Source: Gammaproteobacteria bacterium UBA4475 (GTDB lineage Bacteria; Pseudomonadota; Gammaproteobacteria; Pseudomonadales; Azotimanducaceae). From it: 8,588 bases of DNA. Positions 1 through 8,588 of this stretch are shown piece by piece. Both the position numbers and the translations under genes were made by a program. The notes beneath the pieces are model-generated. The model ran no database searches. It saw only the letters and a list, made by a program, of their open reading frames with translations, and had not been told where the DNA came from. How positions within the stretch are numbered: position 1 is the stretch's first letter; each line of letters starts with the position of its first letter. Location of the stretch: contig DGOD01000079.1 of assembly GCA_002389265.1 (NCBI GenBank), positions 1 to 8,588 of the forward strand, given 5' to 3'.

Positions 1-40
1 TGCCTCTGCCTCTGCCTATGAACAGGGAACAGGGAACAGG
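1..40. repeat. Two abutting short tandem repeats (hexamer and heptamer)
   Basis: Positions 1-17 are the hexamer TGCCTC twice plus a partial third copy (TGCCT). Positions 20-40 are three perfect copies of the heptamer GAACAGG, with only two or three bases between the arrays. The hexamer array may continue to the left beyond the window edge. The repeats lie outside any gene I can support, downstream of the VOC-protein gene. Such simple arrays typically vary in copy number by slippage. No function is assigned. Confidence 0.85.
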
Positions 41-90
41 CCACCAAACATCGATCGTCGCCACCAGGATTTGCTGAATTGCAGTGATCA

Positions 91-124
91 GTCGCAGGCG
101 CAAACCAGAGCGCGCGGCTGCGAC
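91..124. other. GC-rich stem-loop downstream of the VOC gene, possible atypical terminator
   Basis: GTCGCAG at 91-97 pairs perfectly with CTGCGAC at 118-124. The inner arms GCGC (98-101) and GCGC (112-115) extend the stem to 11 bp, with a two-base GG bulge and a 10-nt loop. The hairpin lies 16 nt past the stop of the minus-strand VOC gene, where a terminator would be expected. Read on the minus strand it is not followed by a run of U, so it is not a standard intrinsic terminator. It may instead stabilise a transcript end or be a dispersed palindromic repeat. Confidence 0.45.
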
Positions 125-140
125 GAGTGGCGCTTACCGA

Positions 141-506
141 TCAGATATTCTGGCCGATGCGCCAGAGAATCCCGCTGGGATCAGTCACCACAAAGTCCAA
201 CATGCGCCAGGGTTGCTCAACAATTGCTGTGACCTTGACGCCGTATTTTGAGCTCAGCTCTGCATCGATGACCTGCTGGTACCACCCATGAATGTCTTCA
301 ACTAACAGGTGCATCATTAAATTTTCAGCTAAGGCCGGGGTATAGAAATTCTGCAGCAAAAAGCTGCAATTGCCCGCATGAAAGTAGGCGACATCCTCTT
401 CGTCTGAGGCTTTCACAAAACCAAAATCTATATAGAACTGTTTCGACAGTTCAAAATTTTTGGCTGGAATAAAAGCTTTTAGCTCGATGGTGTTTAGATT
501 GCTCAC
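141..506 (-). CDS. VOC-fold (glyoxalase/bleomycin-resistance superfamily) protein
   Basis: A 121-residue protein, the usual length for a single-module vicinal-oxygen-chelate protein. The N-terminus (residues about 9-30, LKAFIPAKNFELSKQFY then DFGF) is the first strand and helix of the fold. The ending DPSGILWRIGQ is the classic last strand. H66 lies in the middle strand, but the Glu often found near the C-terminal strand of metal-dependent members is not evident, so a metal-independent or binding role is possible. The substrate cannot be told. The start is GTG (506-504): the minus-strand run AAGGGGG lies 7 nt upstream as a good ribosome binding site, and the next Met is residue 64. The gene is 43 nt downstream of dxs in the same direction and may be read through from it. 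No functional link to isoprenoid synthesis is evident. Confidence 0.85.
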   Translation of the reverse strand: MSNLNTIELKAFIPAKNFELSKQFYIDFGFVKASDEEDVAYFHAGNCSFLLQNFYTPALAENLMMHLLVEDIHGWYQQVIDAELSSKYGVKVTAIVEQPWRMLDFVVTDPSGILWRIGQNI

Positions 507-549
507 TGGCGTTCCCCCTTGTGTATGGTGGGCCTGCGCAGTCTTTCTG

Positions 550-2457
550 TCAGGGGCGCAAAGCTTGAAGTGATTCGGTCGTTGCCAAGGCGGCCAGCCG
601 TGCCGTGATGGCGGTGTGGATACCCGCCGCGTTCAGGCCGCAGTCAGCTAACATTTGAGCAGGCTTGTCCTGGGCAACAAATCGGTCGGGAATGCCCAGG
701 TTCAGGGTCGAAACGGGCAAATTCGATACTGCGATGAACTCATTCACCGCTGAGCCCGCGCCACCAGCCAAGGTATTTTCCTCCACCGTAACCAATATGC
801 TATGGCTCAGTGACAAGTCGCGCAGCATGGCTTCATCCAAAGGCTTGACGAACCGCATATCGACTACCGTTGCATTGAGCCATTCTCCCGCCTCAAGGGC
901 TGGCGCGAGCATTGAACCGAACGCCAGTATGGCCACCTGTTGGCCCTCTCGGCTTAGTCGCGCCTTGCCGATTGCCAGTTGCGTCATTTGTGCCACGATT
1001 TCGACGCCAGGGCCAGTGCCCCGAGGGTAGCGAACTGCTGCAGGCCCTGGATGCATAAAGCCGGTATAAAGCATCTGCCGCAGTTCATTTTCGTCGCTAG
1101 GAGCCATGATCAAGAGATTCGGTACGCAGCGTAAAAATGACAAATCGAAGGCGCCAGAATGAGTGGGACCGTCCTCCAGCAGGCAGGCCCGGTCGATCGC
1201 AAATAAAACATTCAAATTCTGGATTGCCACATCATGAATCAGCTGATCATAGGCTCGTTGCAAAAATGTCGAATAAATCGCGACCACGGGCATGGCCCCC
1301 TGGCAGGCAAAACCTGCTGCGAGGGTGACCGCATGCTGCTCAGCAATCGCCACATCGAAGTAACGATCGGGATGTTTCTCGGAGAAAGCGATCATGTCAG
1401 AGCCTTCGCGCATCGCCGGGGTAATACCCACTAGGCGTGGTTCCTGGTCTGCCATATCCACCAGCCAGCGACCAAATATATTGGAATAGCTTGGCGCCTT
1501 GGGGACCTTTTTATCGTTCTGTTGGGTGGGCTCAATTTTCGTCAAGGAGTGGGTGCCAACCGGCGACGCTTCGGCTGGACCGTAGCCCTTGCCCTTTTGG
1601 GTGATGACATGCAGGAAATGTGGACCCTTGAGGTCTCGAATGTTCTCCAGGGTGGTCACCAGCGTCTCAAGATCGTGGCCGTCGATGGGGCCCATATAGT
1701 TCAGTCCTAGCTCATCAAACAGGGTGCCGGGCACGACCATTCCTTTCATATGTTCTTCGGTTCGCTTCGCCAGCTCCCAGGCATGGGGAATTCGGCTGAG
1801 CAACCTTTTACTGCCGGCGCGCATTGACAGGTACAGGCGGCTGCTCAGAATGCGCGCGAAATATTTGGCAAGGCCACCCACATTTTTGGAAATTGACATG
1901 GCATTGTCATTCAGAACCACCAACATATCGGCTTTGGTGTCGGCCGCATGATTCAGCGCCTCGAATGCCATGCCCGCCGTGATGGCACCGTCGCCGATCA
2001 CGGCAACGGTGCGTTGTGCCCGTTGGTCCATGCGCGCAGCAATGGCCATGCCCAGCGCGGCGCTGATGGATGTGGAAGAGTGACCTACGCCAAAGGTATC
2101 GAATGGGCTTTCGTCTCGAGAGGGAAAGGGTGCGATGCCGTCACGTTGCCGCAGACTCCCCATGCGCTCACGGCGGCCAGTGAGAATTTTGTGGGGGTAG
2201 GTCTGGTGCCCGACATCCCAAACCAGTTGATCCTGTGGTGTATCAAACACATAGTGCAGAGCGATAGTGAGCTCAACAACGCCGAGCCCGGCACCGAAAT
2301 GACCGCCGGTTTGACCGACCGTGTAGAGCAAGTAATGTCGCAATTCCTCGGCAACCTGCGGCAGCTGGTGCTTTTCCAGGCAACGCAAGGCGGCTGGTTC
2401 AACAATGCTGTCCAGCAGTGGGGTTAAGGGTCGAACTAGTGGAATTTCAGTAAACAT
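550..2457 (-). CDS. dxs: 1-deoxy-D-xylulose-5-phosphate synthase
   Basis: Cytoplasmic ThDP- and Mg-dependent enzyme that condenses pyruvate with glyceraldehyde 3-phosphate to DXP, the entry step of the MEP isoprenoid pathway and a source for thiamine and pyridoxal. The length of 635 residues is close to the E. coli enzyme (620). Motifs in order: [10 protein letters not shown] with H53; [17 protein letters not shown] (80-95); [17 protein letters not shown] (155-171) and N183, the Mg/ThDP site; YMGPIDGHD (254-262); E373 in AIAEQHA, the ThDP-activating Glu; Y395, R423, D429, H433 and R479 for substrate phosphate and carbonyl. The loop between R423 and D429 is one residue shorter than in E. coli (R420 to D427). 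An in-frame TAG at 2472-2470 rules out an upstream start, so ATG at 2457 is used although no good ribosome binding site lies just before it. It follows ispA by 127 nt. Confidence 0.97.
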   Translation of the reverse strand: MFTEIPLVRPLTPLLDSIVEPAALRCLEKHQLPQVAEELRHYLLYTVGQTGGHFGAGLGVVELTIALHYVFDTPQDQLVWDVGHQTYPHKILTGRRERMGSLRQRDGIAPFPSRDESPFDTFGVGHSSTSISAALGMAIAARMDQRAQRTVAVIGDGAITAGMAFEALNHAADTKADMLVVLNDNAMSISKNVGGLAKYFARILSSRLYLSMRAGSKRLLSRIPHAWELAKRTEEHMKGMVVPGTLFDELGLNYMGPIDGHDLETLVTTLENIRDLKGPHFLHVITQKGKGYGPAEASPVGTHSLTKIEPTQQNDKKVPKAPSYSNIFGRWLVDMADQEPRLVGITPAMREGSDMIAFSEKHPDRYFDVAIAEQHAVTLAAGFACQGAMPVVAIYSTFLQRAYDQLIHDVAIQNLNVLFAIDRACLLEDGPTHSGAFDLSFLRCVPNLLIMAPSDENELRQMLYTGFMHPGPAAVRYPRGTGPGVEIVAQMTQLAIGKARLSREGQQVAILAFGSMLAPALEAGEWLNATVVDMRFVKPLDEAMLRDLSLSHSILVTVEENTLAGGAGSAVNEFIAVSNLPVSTLNLGIPDRFVAQDKPAQMLADCGLNAAGIHTAITARLAALATTESLQALRP

Positions 2458-2584
2458 AAGCTGGCGATTCTACCTTAAAATGTTCAAGCCTCCCATGAAA
2501 TTTGGGCTGCAAAGGCGATCTTGCGGTCGTCAGGATGTTAGTGAACGGCAGCTTTGATGCTGCCAAGGTTCTCGGCGCTGGCGC
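2458..2584 (-). other. ispA-dxs intergenic region with orphan GGGAGG
   Basis: This 127-nt spacer separates ispA from dxs on the minus strand. It has a purine-rich GGGAGG on the minus strand (2494-2489), 31 nt before the dxs ATG and thus too far to act as its ribosome binding site. A TAGAAT (2472-2467) resembles a -10 hexamer, but no convincing -35 lies 16-18 nt away. A 6-bp stem GGCAGC/GCTGCC (2547-2564) with a 6-nt loop has no following U-tract. Whether dxs has its own promoter cannot be decided from this. Confidence 0.3.
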
Positions 2585-3457
2585 CTAATGATCTCGACGA
2601 GCGATAAAGTCTGCGAGCGCGATCAATGGCGTGGCGGTCTTGCCCAGCGGTATGAGGGCCTCTATCGCCGTCTGATGCAGTGCGTCGAGCTGGGCGCTGG
2701 CCGCAGATAAGCCGTGGGTCGAGATAAAGGTGGATTTGGCATTGTCCTGATCCGAGCCGCTGGGCTTGCCGAGCACTAGCGTATCGCCCGTGTGATCGAG
2801 AATATCATCGCGAACCTGAAACGCCAGTCCCAATGCGTAGCCATAGTCGATTAGCGCTTGCTCGGTAGCCGGGTCGGCTCCGCCGATTCGAGCGCCGGCT
2901 GCCAGGCAGGCGGAAATCAGATCGCCCGTCTTGCGGCGGTGCATAGTCTCCAGCTCAAGATGAGAAATTCGTTTGGATTCCGCCGCCAGATCCAGCGCCT
3001 GACCTCCGACCATGCCAGCTGGGCCCGCGGCCTTGGCTAGAAGGCCGATGAGGTCGAGCCGCGTAGTGTGGGACAGTGCGACGTCACCGGCGATCAGTTC
3101 GAAGGCGTAGGCCTGCAGCGCGTCGCCTGCAAGAATGGCAGTTGCCTCGTCGAATTGAATGTGGACCGTAGGTTGGCCGCGGCGCAAATCATCATCATCC
3201 ATACAGGGTAGATCGTCGTGAATCAGCGAATAACAATGAATCATCTCGATGGCGCAGGCAGTTTTATCGGCTTTCTCGAGGCTTGCGCCAAGGATCAGTG
3301 ACGTCATATAGATCAGGCTGGGACGAATTCGCTTGCCGCCGTTGAAAACAGCATAACGCATGGCGGCCAGTAAGGACGCCGGGACTTGATCATCTTGTAG
3401 ATAGGCGTCGAGTTGCTCGTGGATGCGCTGCTGATAGATGTTCAGCAGTTCAGGCAT
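2585..3457 (-). CDS. ispA: Farnesyl diphosphate synthase (geranyltranstransferase)
   Basis: Condenses IPP with DMAPP and then GPP to give farnesyl diphosphate, the precursor of quinone side chains and undecaprenyl phosphate. It is a cytoplasmic class I trans-prenyltransferase of 290 residues, near the usual 290-300. Motifs: GGKRIRP (40-46, IPP binding); first Asp-rich motif in [15 protein letters not shown] (80-94), with the PCM insertion typical of bacterial type II FPP synthases and Tyr at 76, five residues before the first Asp; [10 protein letters not shown] (111-120); KTGDL (176-180); second Asp-rich motif QVRDDILD (214-221); and the C-terminal [14 protein letters not shown] (230-243). 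The chain-length region matches E. coli IspA, which favours a C15 product. The ATG (3457-3455) lies inside the end of xseB, an 8-nt overlap that suggests translational coupling. Its own Shine-Dalgarno sequence is weak. Confidence 0.96.
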   Translation of the reverse strand: MPELLNIYQQRIHEQLDAYLQDDQVPASLLAAMRYAVFNGGKRIRPSLIYMTSLILGASLEKADKTACAIEMIHCYSLIHDDLPCMDDDDLRRGQPTVHIQFDEATAILAGDALQAYAFELIAGDVALSHTTRLDLIGLLAKAAGPAGMVGGQALDLAAESKRISHLELETMHRRKTGDLISACLAAGARIGGADPATEQALIDYGYALGLAFQVRDDILDHTGDTLVLGKPSGSDQDNAKSTFISTHGLSAASAQLDALHQTAIEALIPLGKTATPLIALADFIARRDH

Positions 3458-3695
3458 CGCCTACTGGCCCCGTGTCGAAGTCCTGGCTGGTGACCTGGCC
3501 GTTCTGCTCGATCAAAATCTTGACCTTCTGCTCTGCCTGGCTCAAGGCCTGCTGGCACTCGCGGGTTAGACGAATACCCTCTTCAAAGGTTGTCAGAGAA
3601 TCTTCCAGCGTGAGTTCGCCGGCTTCCATCTTTTCCACCAGATTCTCCAGCTTGACCAGAGATTGCTCGAAGGGGTAACTTTTTTTGGTGGCCAT
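3450..3695 (-). CDS. xseB: Exodeoxyribonuclease VII small subunit
   Basis: Small subunit of exonuclease VII, which degrades single-stranded DNA to oligonucleotides; several copies wrap the large XseA subunit. The 81-residue length is typical. Family hallmarks are visible: [26 protein letters not shown] (9-34) and then [25 protein letters not shown] (37-61), an amphipathic two-helix protein. XseA is not in this window, as is usual. It is the first gene of the xseB-ispA(-dxs) group and overlaps ispA by 8 nt. The start ATG (3695-3693) gives the normal family N-terminus. The Shine-Dalgarno sequence is weak (TGAG on the minus strand). Confidence 0.95.
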   Translation of the reverse strand: MATKKSYPFEQSLVKLENLVEKMEAGELTLEDSLTTFEEGIRLTRECQQALSQAEQKVKILIEQNGQVTSQDFDTGPVGDA

Positions 3696-3887
3696 GATAA
3701 GACTCAGCTAGGTTCAGGTTGTCACGATACGCAGGCCCAGGTCGGACGTCAATCAAGGTCTGCATCTGGCAGATAGGTGTTGCGTCTGGTAGTGGGTCAA
3801 CGTGATGGGAGGGACTCGGCAAACACCGGTGACAGTGGTATGGTGCGGAGACAGGTTGTATAACCCAATAACCCACTCGGAGTGTTT
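3696..3887. promoter_or_regulatory. Divergent intergenic region between xseB and cytochrome c gene
   Basis: This 192-nt region must hold the promoters of both divergent units. Three elements are visible. An imperfect direct repeat, TGCATCTGGCAG (3761-3772) and TGCGTCTGGTAG (3781-3792), is identical at 10 of 12 positions with starts exactly 20 bp apart, so both copies lie on nearly the same DNA face. The first copy contains the inverted repeat ATCTG-g-CAGAT (3764-3774). A perfect tandem octamer ATAACCCA occurs twice at 3860-3875, just before the cytochrome ribosome binding site. TATAAC at 3859-3864 could be a -10 hexamer for the plus-strand gene, but I see no -35 at proper spacing. The regulatory role is inferred from position and symmetry only. 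Confidence 0.4.
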
Positions 3888-4319
3888 ATGCGCAAAATAA
3901 TGCTATTGATGGCAGCCCTGATTTCGCCCCCCCTAGCGTGGGCCGATGCCGATGCGGACATCGCTTATCGCGAAGCCGTGATGAAAGTGGTGGGTGGCCA
4001 TATGAAAGCCATGAGCACCATCCTTAAAGGCCAGGTTCATATGGCAGATCTTGCCTACCACGCCAATAGCATGCGAGATGTGTCGTTGCTGGCACCACAA
4101 ATATTTCCCGCTGGTAGTGGCGAAGGTAAGACGGCTGCGCTGGCCGCTATCTGGGATGAACCTGCCGAATTCAAAGCCGCGATGGATCGTTATGTGAACG
4201 CTGCAGCGGGTATGGCCGATGCGGTGGCGAGCCAGGATATGGGCCAGGTTGGGCCAGCGATTCAGGCGCTTGGCAAGTCCTGTAAAGGCTGCCATGACGA
4301 TTATAAGAGTGACGACTAA
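3888..4319 (+). CDS. Periplasmic cytochrome c'/c-556 family protein
   Basis: A small class II c-type cytochrome, exported and haem-loaded in the periplasm. I choose ATG at 3888 (143 residues) because GGAG at 3879-3882 sits 5 nt before it; the in-frame GTG at 3882 overlaps that site. Residues 1-19 are a Sec signal peptide (MRK, hydrophobic stretch, AWA just before the cut after A19). The mature protein starts the four-helix bundle with AYREAVMKVVGGHMKAM, and haem binding is CKGCH (132-136) close to the C-terminus, as is standard for the family. In true c' the first-helix axial position is non-ligating; here M32 in REAVM may serve as sixth ligand, which would make it a low-spin c-556 type electron carrier. 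This assignment is inferred. Its stop lies 47 nt from that of the convergent b561 gene. Confidence 0.92.
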   Translation: MRKIMLLMAALISPPLAWADADADIAYREAVMKVVGGHMKAMSTILKGQVHMADLAYHANSMRDVSLLAPQIFPAGSGEGKTAALAAIWDEPAEFKAAMDRYVNAAAGMADAVASQDMGQVGPAIQALGKSCKGCHDDYKSDD

Positions 4320-4366
4320 ATCGGCCAGCAGCTCAAGGCTGACGGACTTGGCCTGAGGCAGAAGCG

Positions 4367-8187
<3,821 letters not shown>

Positions 8188-8588
8188 TCAGGGTGAATCC
8201 ATATTTTCCGCTACCAAATTTTTACGGGTGAGCGCGTCTCTGAGTTCGCCGTGGCGTTCTCGGGTTAAGGGATAGTTCCAGAGAAAGCCGACGGACAGAA
8301 TGAAGAAACAAATCGGGACGAAGCAAAAAGAGTATTGCAGCACCTTGAGGCTATTCGGATCATTCTGAATCAAAGGATCAAAACCCAGATACTGGACTAA
8401 TGGCAAGGTGATACCGGCGGCTGCAGCAATAGCAAATTTATCTGCCATACCCCACAGGGCCATAAACAGAGCGCCTCGTTGTTCGCCGCTCTCCAGCGTG
8501 TCTTGGTCAATGACGTCGGCGGCCATTGATGGCGCAAGAATGGCGTTGGCCGGCGCCAGTATGCCTGTAAAAAAATTCAACACGATAT
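8188..8588 (-). CDS. GPH/MelB-type sugar:cation symporter, C-terminal part (truncated by window edge)
   Basis: The reading frame is open to the window edge; the last 133 codons are seen. It is an inner-membrane major-facilitator protein of the glycoside-pentoside-hexuronide family, which imports sugars with H+ or Na+. The supporting signature is ADVIDQDTLESGEQRGALFMALWGMADK, which matches the family pattern of acidic residues followed by a (T/S)G-x-R-x-G/A motif and an aromatic-rich helix with Lys. Hydrophobic helices follow (FAIAAAAGITLPLVQYLGF and VLQYSFCFVPICFFILSVGFLW), then the short basic tail YPLTRERHGEL typical of these proteins. GTG at 8583 is only an internal codon, not the true start. 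Being 51 nt upstream of the beta-galactosidase in the same direction, it is the likely galactoside permease of the same operon. The sugar cannot be determined from this fragment. Confidence 0.88.
   Translation of the reverse strand, partial: IVLNFFTGILAPANAILAPSMAADVIDQDTLESGEQRGALFMALWGMADKFAIAAAAGITLPLVQYLGFDPLIQNDPNSLKVLQYSFCFVPICFFILSVGFLWNYPLTRERHGELRDALTRKNLVAENMDSP

Noticed and set aside
1948..2427. 159-codon plus-strand open frame opposite the start of dxs
   Set aside because: It lies wholly antisense to the highly conserved thiamine-binding half of dxs, has no recognisable domain and follows from the codon bias of the real gene.
2547..2564. 6-bp hairpin GGCAGC/GCTGCC downstream of ispA as intrinsic terminator
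   Set aside because: The stem is short and is not followed by a U-tract on the minus strand, so termination there is not supported.
3824..3831. 8-nt palindrome CACCGGTG upstream of the cytochrome c gene as operator
   Set aside because: An 8-nt palindrome is expected by chance at this scale and has no second copy nearby.
4320..4366. Possible bidirectional terminator between the convergent cytochrome genes
   Set aside because: Only weak pairing is visible (GGCCA at 4323-4327 with TGGCC at 4349-4353, and a 4-bp inner stem), and no T-run follows on either strand.

Overview
The window looks like a chromosomal segment of a gammaproteobacterium. The main reason is the xseB-ispA-dxs cluster, a common arrangement in that class, together with proteins that resemble E. 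coli XseB, IspA, DXS and LacZ closely enough to place active-site residues. A GPH-type sugar transporter next to a beta-galactosidase suggests a heterotroph that uses plant or algal galactosides. A genus cannot be named from sequence reading alone.

Layout from right to left, mostly minus strand. (1) Positions 8588-8188 hold the C-terminal end of a GPH/MelB-like sugar transporter, cut by the window edge. (2) After 51 nt comes a full-length LacZ-type GH2 beta-galactosidase (8136-5020). (3) A cytochrome b561-family membrane protein (5023-4367) starts in a 4-nt ATGA overlap with the beta-galactosidase stop. (4) Convergent to it on the plus strand is a periplasmic cytochrome c'/c-556 (3888-4319). 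(5) A 192-nt divergent intergenic region follows, with several short repeats. (6) The minus-strand cluster xseB-ispA-dxs comes next; xseB and ispA overlap by 8 nt, and dxs starts 127 nt after ispA. (7) A small VOC-fold protein (506-141) has a GTG start and a good ribosome binding site. (8) The left-hand 140 nt hold two abutting short tandem repeats and a GC-rich hairpin.

How the genes fit together. The transporter and beta-galactosidase form a plausible uptake-and-hydrolysis pair for a galactoside. DXS makes DXP, the first committed intermediate of the MEP pathway, and IspA condenses the resulting C5 units to farnesyl diphosphate. XseB is the small subunit of exonuclease VII and is only a customary neighbour of ispA. 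The b561-type cytochrome and the c'/c-556 cytochrome could exchange electrons across the membrane face, as such pairs are often neighbours, but here they are convergent rather than co-transcribed.

I see no previously undescribed multi-gene system, no mobile element, no CRISPR array and no RNA gene. The points most worth a second look are an inverted repeat covering the beta-galactosidase start codon, the beta-galactosidase/cytochrome b overlap, a one-residue deletion in a substrate-binding loop of DXS, and the repeats at the left edge and upstream of the cytochrome c gene.
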